Assembly: GCA_963555705.1 (NCBI GenBank)
Contig: OY743172.1
Span: forward strand, 17,111,446 to 17,175,445
Length of the DNA: 64,000 bases
From: Ligustrum vulgare
Lineage: Eukaryota; Streptophyta; Magnoliopsida; Lamiales; Oleaceae
Direction: 5' to 3'
Part shown: positions 45,291 to 58,219 of the stretch, one piece after another
Layout: every line of letters begins with the position of its first letter
Position numbering within the stretch: the stretch's first letter is position 1
Made by a program: the position numbers and the translations under genes
The notes under the pieces: model-generated
Told to the model about the DNA's origin: nothing
The model's database searches: none
The model's input: only the letters and a program-made list of their open reading frames with translations

Positions 45291-47226
45291 ATAATGATTA
45301 ATAATAAGTCAAAAATTTAAGAATTACACATTTAATTTGTAGGTATTTTAATCTGTTATAGGTTTTTAAAACCCTTTTTTGGAGTATTTACCTTTTCTCA
45401 TTTTTTTCTTTTTCTTTTCCTGTTACGTTATGTTTTATTAAATTCTCTCCTTTTTTTTTCCACATTGCAGTAAAAGAAATTTATATTGCAGCATTATTGG
45501 ATGTATTTTGCAGTCAAATGATAGAAGAGTTAAAAAAGGTAAAAAAAAAATTAATTTATATCATTCCTTTTGAATAAAATATATTTCACTGTGTCCTTTC
45601 TACATGTTGATGATTTTTAATAATATAAAATTGTGTCCTTTCTACAAGTTGATAATTTTTAATAATATAAAATTTTGTTGCAGGCGATAAACAAGATCAA
45701 GAACTTATAAGATATTGAAGAACAATGTGTATATCATTTTTATCAACCTACAGACTCTCTAATTCAAATTTACTATGAAGGTATATACTAAATTTCAGGA
45801 ACACTTGCATACAATAGGGTCATCAAGTTTAAAAGATAATTCTTTTAACTGTTAAGTAAATATAAATGAGATTTACATAAAAAAAATTTAATATTGCTTA
45901 ATTTTCAACCAAATCCATTAGAGAACAAATAAATAAATGAGATTTTACTTAATCTTTTTACATTGTTGATGGATTTCCTTATTTATTTTATATTTTGATT
46001 AAGTGCTTATATTAAATGTCACACGCACTTCCTTGTCTATTTAAGAAATATATAGTCATACTTGCATAGCTTAAGCATCTGGATGTAAATATACATGGTC
46101 TACCTTAGAACTCCAAGTAAAAAACCGAAAAATTATACTTTAATTTAAAGGATACAAAGCTACTTTATGCAGGATGTTCTCTTTGAAACCCACTCTATCT
46201 TTGAAACCCTCTTTCTCTCTCTCACATACATGTTTATCATGTTATGTTCTACCTATGTAGAATATAATGCATTAATTAAATTGTCCAAAAAAGGAGATAA
46301 TAGAATTTTTAATTAAAGAGGGGAGAAATTTTAGAAATTATTTTCATATAATTTTTTTTTTGTACTTATGGTTCTCAAGAAAAATTTTCATTTTCTATAT
46401 TGTTACCTTTTTTCATGATGAATCTTGTTGACTGAGTTATAAAATTAAAATATTTTGCTCATTTGGTTTCAAATCTTTTGGCATACTAAATTGTTGACAT
46501 TACAAGACTCGTACTTTAAAGAACAAATGGAAGATGATATAGAGTCTATGCCTCTATGAGTGCACGTATTCGGTGAAGGTAAGCCCAAAATATTGTTTCG
46601 TCTTGTAAACAACTATTAATCCCTGTGGGGCGTATTTTATTTTTATTTTTATTCATTGCAGTTATTATTGCTTCCTTATTTAAAGATCTGTAAGAGGGCT
46701 AAGTTGATATGTAATTGTCTTATACAAGGTAGTTAGCCAAAGTTACATTCAATAAATGCTACAGATAATATTCTCAAATGCACATCGTGAAAGTCAAAAT
46801 TCTTTAAGATTGATTGGGAGTGTTGAGATTTTCCTTGTACTAAAATTTCCCATCTTCAAATCTTAACAAGTGTTTAATCTCTTCTGTGTCAACTTTAGAA
46901 TTGGTTCCAGATTACTGATAATATACTTTTTTGATTGTACACAATCTCCTAACCAAGATTTTCGTTATTTTATTGTTTATTTTATTATTAAATGATTTTT
47001 ATTTTTTATATTTTGTTGGGGAGATGGATAATGATTATGTCAATCGACATACTGTTAATGGCCACTGAATGATGAAATTCATCTTTTCCTTTTTATTTGA
47101 ATGATATTTTGATGTCATTCTTTATTTTATCGTGGTGATAGATTGGCGGTAGATTACTCTTTAGAAGAAAGTTTCAAGTTTTACTAGCATTTTCTAACGA
47201 GAAATATGTTTGCAATTGATCTTTAG

Positions 47227-47336
47227 GAAGCCATTTAAGTATTTCTTGGATGCTGTAGATGAAGTTGAAGCTAAAGATATAGCTTCCTTTGCAAAGAAGC
47301 TTTTATCATTTCTCACAATAGCATCTTATGGAGTTG
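47227..47336 (+). pseudogene. MPPalpha: Captured exon of mitochondrial processing peptidase alpha subunit
   Basis: Between an AG acceptor (47225-47226) and a GT donor (47337) the frame reads KPFKYFLDAVDEVEAKDIAS then FAKKLLSFLTIASYGV. This matches the last domain of plant MPP-alpha (KP...FL..VDE....DIA..A.K...SPLTMASYG), the subunit that with MPP-beta removes mitochondrial presequences and sits in the bc1 complex in plants. Only this 36-residue exon is present; the frame is open. Confidence 0.82.
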
Positions 47337-48320
47337 GTAACTACTTTGTCCTGAAAAACTCATTTTCCCCAATGATACCCTTGTTGTATAACATGGTCAG
47401 CATTGTTTATTCTCATTTTTAGTTAAACATTTATTCACAAATAATCAAGTCAAACTTTCATTTGTACACTTTAGTGCCTTTCACAGCTTTATAATAAAAA
47501 ATCTTCATCTATGGACAATGACCTTTTGTAGTATGACCAATATACTTTTGATTGGCACTGGTGATGTATTTAAATGTGTTGAACAGTACACCAGTTTAAC
47601 GTCAGAATTGGCATTATCTTTATGTGATGTTTTCATTTTATAAATTTCCATGTGTTAGCACACTATGCATTAAAGCACCATGATAGTGTTTTGGTTACTA
47701 CACATCCCTGTGAACTACAATTTAAGTGTAGTTTATCATAGACCAATTCATGAATATCAAGCTGTTAATTGTGGATGAATGCAGGGCCTATTACATAATT
47801 TACATGAGTTCACTAAAACAGGTTCATTTCAGTTTTCTTGAAGGAAGTGCTTCATACTCCATGCTGTTGATTTCAAGTTCAGTTGCTTCAATACTTGTTC
47901 TTTTAAATTATGTTATCTGTTCAATATATTTTTTTAAATTTGTTAGGTATTTTTGAGTTTTATAGTTTAGATTCTTTCACTCACAGTTTTGATTAATTAC
48001 ATTATTTTGACCTATGAGTTGAGCATGGAGTATAAGTGTGTTAGAATATTAATGAATTGCTTCAAGTTGAAGTACCAAACATTTGTATATAATAGCAACT
48101 ACTTTCTTGAAGTCTTACGTCTGGTCTATTTTCTATTTTTCATTGTTGTAGACTCATTTATCATTTGAGTTTATGTTTGCATTTTTACTGGCTCTATGTT
48201 GCTAGCCTGTTCATTTTTCACAGGTGGATTGTGGAGTACTAGGTATTTTTTCCGTTACAAATTCCACGCGAATAAATACAAATATAATACGTTTCGTGCA
48301 ACGCACGAGAATCCCACTAG

Positions 48321-49055
48321 TATATATATATATATAGTTAAAACGTTATTTTAGATTATGTGAAGATTTGGGTAAATATGCAAGTTACAAACACATTGTA
48401 GGATGGCCATGGAAAAGACGATGAGTATTTGTGAATTGATTTATCATCTCTATGGAATACTTTTGCATCTTTAAATGGTCATACGAAGATTTAACTTTAT
48501 TTTTAAAATATCACACACACATATGGGCAGAGCTACAGGGGGTCTGGTGGGGTTCAAGACCCCCCAATTTTCTTTAAATAATTTTTTTTATCATTTTTAT
48601 TTAATTTTTAAGATCAAATGTAAATATTTTGAAATGTATTATTATAATCTACTAAAAAAGTAGAAGAATTATAAGGAAAAATAGTAAAAAAAATATTAGA
48701 ATATCACAGGAATATCACAAGTTACAAACACATTGTAGGATGACCAAGGAAAAGACGATGAGTATTTGTGAATTGATTTATTTTGAAAAAGATTTGATAC
48801 CCATTGATTGTAAGCCTCTGTTTTGATGAAGAATACAATAAAGGAGACATTATATATATATTATTTGTGGCCTAGGTCCTTTATTTAATAATTGCACATT
48901 GGGTTTATCTCTATTAGTTGTGAGCAATTTCTCTTAATTTTTAAATTTGACAAGGAAAACAAAAGTGTACAAAATCGTTATTTATGAATTATTTTATTTT
49001 TAATTTTACCATAGTTCGGGTGAGGGATTCCATATCTCTTTTATCTTAATCTTAA
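48321..49055. other. Spacer with a short direct repeat
   Basis: A roughly 60-bp unit, CAAGTTACAAACACATTGTAGGATG...GAAAAGACGATGAGTATTTGTGAATTGATTTAT, occurs at 48380-48447 and again at 48717-48783. No gene. Confidence 0.6.
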
Positions 49056-51504
49056 TCTTTATAATATATAAAAGTTGGGTAGTTTCAAAAATATTTTTCC
49101 GTTCATTTTATATTTCTATAAATAGTAAAATCATAAAATTAAACAGTGTAAATGCAAAATCTAGATAAATGTGAACGCACTTTATTTCCTTAATTAAACA
49201 GTGTCAATTTTAATTTTATTATTAACACTAATACTGAATGAGTTCAAATGATATTTTTATTTATTAGTATTAATATTATCATTTAATTATTATTTATTGT
49301 TCTTAATATTATGTGTAACCATCAATATAGAAATTGTGTTTTAATTATTCATGGTCAAATCATTTGTTATATTTAATATTAAAAATCATATTTTCTGAAA
49401 TATATATGTGGTTGAAAAAATGCGTTTTTTATCAATAATTTATAAAAAAAAGTTATTGAACAAAGACTAATATTGAATAATTAATGCTTTTGATTTCTTT
49501 TTAGATAATAATATCAATAGAATGATTAATATTTTTAATCGTTCTTAATTTTAATAAAATTTTTAAAGATTATAGGGCATAAAATTTTTCGCATAATTTC
49601 GTAATATCTAACTTTACTATGTCGTCTTATCATGATAATTACGAGACTTTCAAATTATTATTCAAACTATTTGACTTTGATTTTTTGAGAATTATTTTTG
49701 TGAAAAAATGATTTTTTTGGAATGTATAGTTAAAATATAATATGAAAAATTGAAAAAATAAAATTTTGAAAAATGTGTGATTGAGAATGAATATTCAGAA
49801 AAATTGATTCTTGAAAAATCAATTCCATATGGGTAAGTAATAAAGTATTATGTGTTGTGGGTTAAACAACCGCGCAGCTTTTATGAATCGAGATGCATAG
49901 ATGATTTCTTAGTATATAAAATTAAATGTATTTGCGATATACATTCGTTAAAATTTAATTAAAACTAACATTTTATGTTGCTTAATTTGCTACATCCATT
50001 TAAATATACAACCACATGTATTTAATTTGTAATGTTAAAGTAAATATGAAATGAAATATTTGTTTAATAATTTTAAATATCAAATCAAATATTGTAATAA
50101 GATAGTTAGTACCAATTCTAATAGTACTATTCGGATGGGGATAAATTATTTGTGATAATCTTGAAATTTTGTATTGAAAAAATTAATTACATCAATATCA
50201 ATAATCATTAAAATTGAATAGTTATGCAAATGAGTTATACAAATGATCATTAAAGTATTTTTTTTAAGTAGTAAGTTATTTAAGTTCTTAACTATTACAA
50301 TTGTGGCAACTTAATTAAAAAAAAAAACATATTAAGTACAATTTATTCAAACCCTCATTTTTTTAAAAATCATTTTCAACTAACATTCTATTAATAAAAT
50401 AATCTACATATAAATTAAAAAAATTCATACTTTTAATAGATCATTATACCTAAATTTACTATTACGAACTACATTATTTAAAATAATGAGTCTCAAACAG
50501 GTGATTAAGTATACATTATCCACAAAATCATTATTATTAACTCATTTTGTAGGTAACGAGGGCTCAAATAAGGATTAAATATGTTCACGAGAGAAAAATG
50601 TAACACATAAAGGGAGAGCACTTCCCAAAAACAGGTATTGACCCATTTTCCTTTCTAAAACACATTTCATAAAATGGTAATTAGTAGTATTAATTTACTA
50701 TTTATTATTCATTTTGGACAAAATAAAGCTTCAAAATAATTAACATGAATGCAGATTTTTAAATAGCTACATTTTTCAGGTCCCAAAATTTCTGGGTCTG
50801 TTTTCCCCTCTTGAAAATCAATTGCATTTTTTTAAAAATTCGTAAGAAAAAAACCTTTGTCATTATGACATAAATATTTTTATTTAAAATAGAAAATGAA
50901 AGAGAATGAAATAAGAACGTTCATTAATCTATTTTTTCTTTTCTTTTTCTTTTCATTTTAATAAAATTCGGAGCATATATCACAGATATATCTATTTTTT
51001 TTACTTATTATAAATTATATTTAAATGTAATTTTTCTTTTCCATTTTGAGTTTTAAATCAATTTAGGCACCGTTTGGTAAAAATTAATTTGTCAAATTAA
51101 TACATTAAAAGACAAAAAAAAACAACAAATTTAATTTTCACAATTTCTCAAATTACTTTTTAACCATTCATATTTTCTCTCTCCAATTACATAATTTTTC
51201 AAACCAATTTTTAACCCCACATCTTACCTAAAAAACACAAATAAATCCAACACAAAATTTAATTTGGAACACACTCCAACCGAACAGAGCCTTAAATTAC
51301 AATATTTTTAAAAAAAATTTGGAAGGATTAACATACGTATCGTAAAAAAAAAATAAAAAAATGAAGATGTGTGTAATGTACCTTTGTAATTAATTATCTT
51401 CCTTCATTTCTCATCTTTAATTAAATATTTATTTCATATGTTAACATATAAATTCAGTATATGTGAGTAACAAACGATCGTGTATCGCACGGGTGTAACA
51501 CTAG
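49056..51504 (+). mobile_element. Helitron copy B (non-coding)
   Basis: A|TCTTTATAATATATAAAAG at the 5' end. The 3' end has the hairpin CGTG-TATCG-CACG (51479-51491), then GGGTGTAACA and CTAG (51501-51504), then host T. Related along its length to 15544-17764 (for example GTATACATTATC, CGTAAT.CATAAAGGGAGAGCACTTCCC). It carries an extra Tourist-like MITE (51066-51291) that copy A lacks. No ORF. Confidence 0.85.
51066..51291. mobile_element. Tourist-like MITE (PIF/Harbinger type)
   Basis: 226 bp with inverted ends GGCACCGTTTGGT and the inverse of ACCGAACAGAGCC, flanked by TTA on both sides (51063-51065, 51292-51294). GGC...GCC ends with a TTA duplication are the hallmark of Tourist elements. 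It is inserted in Helitron copy B and absent at the matching place in copy A. Its interior has the CACATTTTCTCTCTCCAA / TTTTTAACC motif (inverse strand) found in other dispersed repeats of the window. Confidence 0.82.
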
Positions 51505-54500
51505 TATGTACAGAAGTATAATAGCCGTCACTAAAATACACACATAGTTTCCCGCAAAAAAACTTTTTAAATCTGAAAATTTTTGCTAAAAAATAGTAGT
51601 ATATTAAATATTTTAGCAATTATTATTTTATATATGTATCATTAATTGTATTGATATCCGTGCTGTGTTATTATTAATAACATCAAAATGTTATTTTTTC
51701 TATTTTATTATTATTCTTTTAATAATTAAGGTAATATTTTGAAATCGAAAAATATGTAATATGAATGTCAAATTAAAGATTACGGCGAGAAGTTTGATGC
51801 ACACTAACAAGTGAGAGCAAATTATAAATATATTGTCCGTAAAATCATATCAAAAATTAAAGGTAAAGTTTTATTTTATATTTTTTTTATTTTTCCTTAA
51901 TATTAATTTATTTTAAATTATATCATTTAAGTTCTATAATATTATCTATAATTTGTTAACTAAATTCATTTTAGTCATAAATGATTAATTTATGCTCTGA
52001 TTCTTTCTCATCAAATTAAAATAAATAATAACTATACGAATTTTTAATGCAAATCCAATTAATTTGGGTTAATTTTACAAACTTAAGATTTATTCAATTT
52101 ATTCATCATTTTCACATCATTTTTATTTATTTATTGGTTCTGTTCATTTTTCTATTTTTCATTATAAATTTAAATAACTAAAATTTGCAAAAACATATTA
52201 TAAATTTTAACAATTAGTTCATATAATTTCTATTAAACAATTTATCGATCAATAATTTTTATTAAAATAAAAATGTAACAATATGAATAAATAAATTGCC
52301 AGTGTGAAGAAAGAAGAATCAATTAATGTAACAATATTTATTAAAATTAATCATTATTTTTTTAGAAAAACATTTGAAGTTAATAATTAATGCTTAAAAA
52401 ATCAAATTATACCAAAAAAGTCTCTCGTGCACATGTATTGTATGGGTCTAATTTTGTAGTTCAAATTTTTTTTAAAAAAATTGAAAATTTCATTTATGGA
52501 ACGTTAATTTCAGAAATGGAGTTGATATGTCCACGGTACAATCTCTAAAACACTTAATTCATGACATGTTTTCCCGTAAAGAGATAAAATAATTTAACAG
52601 TTTACAATTTTATTATAATATTAAAAAAGTAATTTTATGTCATAAAAATTGTGAAACTTTATTTTTTAATTTTATTAACATATATAGATAAAAAGACTCA
52701 CTATATATATTTTATTTATATTTTTATTAATAATTTTTTTATTGACATATAATTAAATGCACTACAAATCTTGATGTTGGTTTTCACTTTCGTACATCGT
52801 CAATGTTGCATAATTTGTTACATTTATTTATATATAGGATCGCATATATTTAATTTTTTACAATTACTTTATTTTATGTAAATTATAATATTTTGAGGGT
52901 TATTATTTTTATTCACGTTAGTCAAAAATATTTGGATGAAATTTTTTATTTATTCTATACAATATATATTTGTGAAATTTTATTATTTAATTTAAATTTG
53001 AGCAATTGTTTAAATATGTTTTGTCTATAGCAATTTTCGTGTATCACACGGGTGTGAGCAACTACAAATTGTACAAACGATGTATTATTTAAAGAGGTTT
53101 TCCAAAATTGATGAGAATTGTAATTTATTTCTATTTTAAGCATTCGTTGAAAGTCTGTATCATTAATTAAAACAAATTACGTGTTCAATTTTTTTCCCTA
53201 TTTTGTACTGATATTTTTACAATAAAATAATTTCATATTGATTTTCCGTGCAACGTACGAATGCGATACTAGTCTGTAGTAAATATATCTAAGCCCTTCT
53301 TTCACTCTTTTTTAAAACTACTTTTAAAACACATATTTTACATAGAAAATTAAAAAAAAAAATTTATAACCAAACTTACAAAATCTATTACTCTATTTAT
53401 CACTTCTGTAGTTCATCCAGTTCATTAATCATTAGTTGATAGATACAATGAAGGGAGTACAAAGTACTGGTCGGTTGGTTTCTTTTTTGTCATTTCCTTT
53501 CAAATTGTTTGCTAAATTCCAAGAATAAAAAATAAAATTTGTCCAGTAACAAATTAGGTGGTCAATGAGTAATTTTTTTATTAGAAAAATTATTGACTTA
53601 TTACTCTTGCTATTACAATATTATTACTCATACTCATTTCTCTCAAATTTATTGTCGTCATGCGAGATGCTTATTAAATTCTTGATTAATTACATTACAT
53701 TCACTAATAGACGTAACATCTACTTTTGAATGTGCCCGCTAAAGGATTGAGTCTTATCATAACCCGAACATCCATTTCAAGTCGGCTAACGTATCATAAT
53801 TTTGCTTGATTGAATTTGTAAGGCGATGGACATTGATGTTTTTTTTTTAAAAAAAAAAAGTGAAATGGAATAGCCACCAAAAGAAATTGGCTCACCATCT
53901 TGATGTGGACACGTGTAGTAATCTTGAGGTGTCCTGCACATGGAGGCTGGAGCCAGGTGATCCACGGTAAGTGCTCTCACTTTATCGTTCTCAGAACTTC
54001 ATACATCAGCGTGGACTCAGTCAAAATTGGCAGATTACATAAATATGATTATATGAAGCAACATTTTTTTTGCTTGAGACTTGAGAGTAGCGATGCATAA
54101 TTTGTGTTATCATCCGCGTGGCAAATTTGAAAATGATTAACGTTTGTAGAAGTTTGTTTAAAAATATTGATTTATCCACATTAGTTCATTTTTTAAAAAA
54201 TAAAAAAATATTGCATAAATTTGTTTTAATAATCCAAATTATTGACTTTTTAAAAAGTTGGTCCAATATTTTATCGTCACGTTACTATTTATAAATAAAT
54301 TTTTACTAAGAATAGTTTAGGTCTTCATTTGGCCCCCATTATAAACAAAACACATTTTCCCTCATTTTCAAATACGTTTATCAATAAATTAATATTACAC
54401 ATAAATTCATAAAATATTTTTTATTTTTAATTACACATTCTCCTAAAAATCTATTTTTCAAAATAAACTCTTTAAAATCAACATCAAACGGATGCTAAAT

Positions 54501-54625
54501 AATAAGATAAATTACCATCAATAATATCGGAGTATGATTTAATAAAGAACAATATTCTTTAATTCAATCTTGATGAAATTTATGCTTTCTTTCAATATTA
54601 TCGACTAATTAATATCGTAGTTGGC
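51505..54625. other. AT-rich region with decayed Helitron 3' ends
   Basis: No gene. CCGTGCAACGTACG followed by ATACTAG|T at 53246-53273 is a Helitron-type 3' terminus whose 5' end I could not place. 53035-53055 (TTTCGTGTATCACACGGGTG) and 52426-52450 are further decayed hairpins of this kind. 53800-53980 is moderately GC but shows no coding domain. Confidence 0.5.
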
Positions 54626-54865
54626 AATAAGACCAGTGGCGGAGCCAGCCGAGAAGTCCAGGTAGAGCGTTGACCGTTGACCTTGTCTGTCGTTGACCAT
54701 TGACCTACTAACGTGAACGATGGCAGTAGCGAGATTGTGAATATTATTTAATAAAATAATTTTCAAAAATGAATAAATAGATATAAGAATAAAAAGTCGT
54801 AATTAAATATATGAACAAATAGTCCAATACAAACCAAAATATATGCAAAATACATAATAATGACA

Positions 54866-57271
54866 TCAGTTGGTATTCGTTGGCTCGGACAACTGCATTC
54901 TTCGGGGTCTGATATTTTGGAAACGCTGCAATATTGCCTCATTCTCAATATTTTTAAAAATGTCTCGCTCCGTGTACACAACCAAATTGTCATTCAACCA
55001 TTTACCTCCCATTTTGTTGCGCAAATCACTCTTGATTAAATTCATTGCAGAGAATACTCTTTCAATAGATGCAGTGGCCACAGGTAATATCAAAGCCTGA
55101 GCCTATAAACCAATGGAAAATAACAAGAATTCCCCGTTTCAACCAACTTCTTTGCTACGCATGATATACTGTTGAGATTAAAGAAAGCATTCTCCATTGT
55201 GACAAGTATAAAAAACTTGTCAAGTTCGGGTCTAAGTAATAACAACTCTTCAGCATTGAAGTTTGAAGGATAGAACTCAGCAAGACGTAGCAATTTAGCA
55301 GTATCAAAGGCTGCAAATGAATCTTTTGGACTCAAACATGAAATGCAGATAAGGAACTCAGTAGTTGTCTCTGGAAAACGATCGTCCAACTCTTGCAAAA
55401 TTGAGTCTATAACATGACAGTACAAATCAACATAAAAACGATGATAATACGTCACCTGCTGAGCAACTCCACGTCTTGTTGATCGACCTTCCAAAACCAT
55501 AATATCCTCCATGATAGGCACTCTGATATTTTTACCAACAAAAAACTCGATCACCCTATCCAACAATTTATTTCAACCATTGTCCCTCATGTTCTGCAAT
55601 GAACGCTTGACCACATTTAACAATCCCATAGCATTCTGAATATCCTGCTCCTTTTTTTGTAACGCTTGTGAAATATTATCTGTAATGGCAAGAATGTCAA
55701 ACATAAAATGGAGACAGAAGACATGCTGAAAGTTTTGCATAGTGGTCATCTGATGGTCGGCCAGTGCTCTTTGATCTGCAGTTGGCCCATCTTGTGATAC
55801 AATATCAAGAACGTCTAAGACATTATTGAACATATTAATAAAACGAGTGACTGTGAGTAAATGCGAGCCCCATCTAGTGTCACCAGGTCGTGCCAAATTC
55901 ATTTCTTGAAACTTTCCACTGCCACTACAAAGTTCCCCAAGATTGAGCCTCTTCACAATCTCGTCATGATAACTTGCTCGAAGTGCATCTACACGCTTAC
56001 AAGACACACCCACTAGATTTACAATGATAGAAAGCGTATTAAAGAAATCACCAACCACTATAGTTCTACGTGCCACCGAAACAATTGATAATTGAAGTTG
56101 GTGAGCGAAACAATGAACATAAAAAGCATAGGAATTCTCCCTTAAAATCAAAGCTTTTAATCCGTTGAACTCACCAGACATATTGCTTGCCCCATCGTAA
56201 CCCTGACCTCTCAAATTAGATATGCTCAAATCATGATTAGCAAACATTGCATCGATCGCATTCTTAAGTGACTGTGCACAAGTGTCTTTAACATGTGTTA
56301 TGCCCAAAAAACGCTCCTTGATTTGTCCAGATTTGTCTACAAATCGCAAAACAACTGCCATTTGTTCTTTCACGGAATTATCACGAGACTCATCAACTAA
56401 GATTGAAAATAAAAAATCATTCATCTCATTCATTATCGCCTTGGTCGTCTCAACTGCACAACAGTTCACCAAATCCTTTTGGATAGGGGGTGAGGTCATT
56501 TGCTGGTGCATTACCAAATACCGAAGTCCTGACTTCCTCACAACGAGCTGCATGCCATTCTAGTAACTCAAGTAGATTACCTTTATTAAGTGAATCTTCT
56601 GATTCGTCATGACCACGAAAAGGCAACCCTTGCATCAAAAGGTATCTAGTACAATCTAGTACCGCAGTCAACCTTGTCCTATAACTTTTCTGTTGTGTAC
56701 TACTTTGGCTACGCAAAACATAAGAGATATTTTGTCTTTGATTCTTCAAGTTGTTGCATTTCTCAAAAGCTATATTATGAGCACTATCCACAAGACCGAC
56801 ATGATCTCTTAAAATCTTTTTGTGACTCCAATCTCTAAACCCGGTCTTAGTGAATGTATACCCACCCCCTTGATTTCCCCTATCAGGTTTGAACAAATAA
56901 CAATACAAACAATATGCAGCATCCTTTTCTACACTGTACTCCAACCAATAAAATTCATTAAACCATTCTTTCCTAAAACATCTATTATCCTTTCCCATCA
57001 GTCTTCTTGGAAAGTCATGTCCATGTGGTTGACAAGGACCTTTCTCTAAGTATGCCATCCTAACATCATCTCTAATGTTAGAATCATATGACTCAATTGG
57101 GGGCCGTATTCCTGGATCCGACACGAGTTCATCCATATTGAATTCAGTGCGAAATTTCTTTGTATTATCAAAATCTACTAACTCATTTGCTCTACTAGAA
57201 GCAGTTGCATGACTATTAGAACTAGAACCACTAAGTTCAGATTTTCGTTTCAGTTGGAAAAAACGTTCCAT
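54866..57271 (-). pseudogene. hAT transposase, zinc finger MYM-type 1-like, inactivated
   Basis: The start MERFFQLKRKSE (ATG 57271) is typical of plant members. Domains in order: TTF-type zinc finger (about 57080-56800; WLEYSVEKDAAYCLYCYLF), DUF4371/RNase H-like core (56450-55573; FSILVDESRD, GQGYDGASNMSGEFNGL, HCFAHQLQLS, RPGDTRWGSH), and the hAT C-terminal dimerisation region (ASIERVFSAMNLIKSDLRNKM). Breaks: a frameshift near 56480 between the ORF ending at 56450 and the one opening at 56553; a TGA at 55573-55575 where Trp is expected (RDNG-stop-NKLLD); another frameshift near 55093 just before the dimerisation region. The DUF4371 core keeps long open frames, so inactivation is fairly recent. 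Not functional as it stands. Confidence 0.92.
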
Positions 57272-58162
57272 AATCTGTAAATCAATGATCACAAATCAAA
57301 TCAAATATTCACCAAATCTCAATTCACAACCTATAAATCAATAATAATAATTCACAAATCAAATCATATTTTCATCATAATAGTCACAATTTACAAATCT
57401 AATCCACTTTGCAAAAACTTAAATGTAACATTTATGTATAAATCAATTATAACGAATTAAAGTTTAACCTTAGTGGGGAATCACAAATTGATAAAAAAAT
57501 TGGGAAATGACATCTAACTTAACCAAAAAAATTAATAAATCAAATATCAATAATATTTATTAAAATGTTTAAAACTTGAAGTCTTGGACATTAACCTAAT
57601 TACTTTATAAAATCTGAAAATTATACAATTAATAAAAATAATATATTCATAATTTTAACTAATTATAAATTGACAACAAACCATTAAAAAGTAAACATTA
57701 CATATTTACATTTACATTTTACAACAATTACTATTTATAATTTACTTACCTTTACCGAGTCAGAGAGCTAGAGAGAAGACAGAAGAGAGGCAGAGGCGTA
57801 GCCGTGCACACAGAGCTGGACGACTGGACCTGGACGCCGGACGCAGGAGCTGGAGCCTGGATGGACGTGGACCGACCGGCGACCGTCACCGACGTTGGCT
57901 GGGAGGAGCGCCGCGCTTGACAGAGAGAATCGGAGTGAGGCAGTGAGCTGAGAGCTTCAGACAGAGGTAAGCTGGGCTGCTGGGTTAGGGATTTTTTGAT
58001 GATTTTGCTTATTGGACCAAATGAAGATCAATTTGTATGTTGTATTTGTGGTTTGGGCTTGGGCACTAATTTGGGCCAAAAAAAAAAAAAAAAATTTCAC
58101 AGACAGCAGGCGCCGCCTGCGCAGCGCGCGCGCGCCAGTGGCTGGCTGGCGGACCACCGGCG

Positions 58163-58190
58163 GCGAGGTAGCGCGGCCGCGCTACCTCGC
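58163..58190. repeat. 28-bp perfect palindrome in the hAT subterminal region
   Basis: GCGAGGTAGCGCGG followed by its exact inverse complement (axis between 58176 and 58177), containing a NotI-like GCGGCCGC core. It sits 21 bp inside the 5'-side terminal inverted repeat. The opposite end instead has CGTTGACC direct repeats (54668-54705). Subterminal motifs often bind hAT transposase, so this could be a binding or hairpin site. Confidence 0.9.
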
Positions 58191-58219
58191 CTATAGGTGG
58201 CTCCGCCCCTGAATAAGAC

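Larger units (their letters stand above)
38682..48320 (+). mobile_element. Helitron with captured Ran and MPP-alpha pieces and a four-exon ORF
   Basis: The 5' end is A|TCCCTACTATATATAAAGTTCAC, inserted in an (AT)n tract. The 3' hairpin TCGTGC-AAC-GCACGA (48294-48308) precedes CTAG (48317-48320) and host T. Recognised cargo: Ran GTPase (42769-43013) and MPP-alpha (47227-47336). There is an intact spliced 132-codon frame at 44358-45290. Several further blocks have splice signals but no recognised family, such as an ATG exon near 38896 (MVTIFPRLSSSS then GTAAG), 39650-39762 (EQCLRITREVSVSQKIARKY) and 42386-42512. No helicase domain found in 9.6 kb. Confidence 0.88.
54634..58211 (-). mobile_element. 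hAT transposon with broken ZMYM1-like transposase
   Basis: AATAAGAC is duplicated at 54626-54633 and 58212-58219, the 8-bp duplication typical of hAT. Inverted ends are CAGTGGCGGAGCCAGCC and CAGGGGCGGAGCCACC. It encodes a minus-strand TTF-type zinc finger/hAT transposase with several lesions. The promoter-proximal end (57760-58200) is GC-rich and contains a 28-bp perfect palindrome. Conserved ends and duplication indicate moderate age. Confidence 0.93.

Noticed and set aside
53246..53272. A full Helitron ending at 53272
   Set aside because: Only the 3' hairpin and CTAG are visible; no convincing TC start was found upstream, so only a decayed end is noted.
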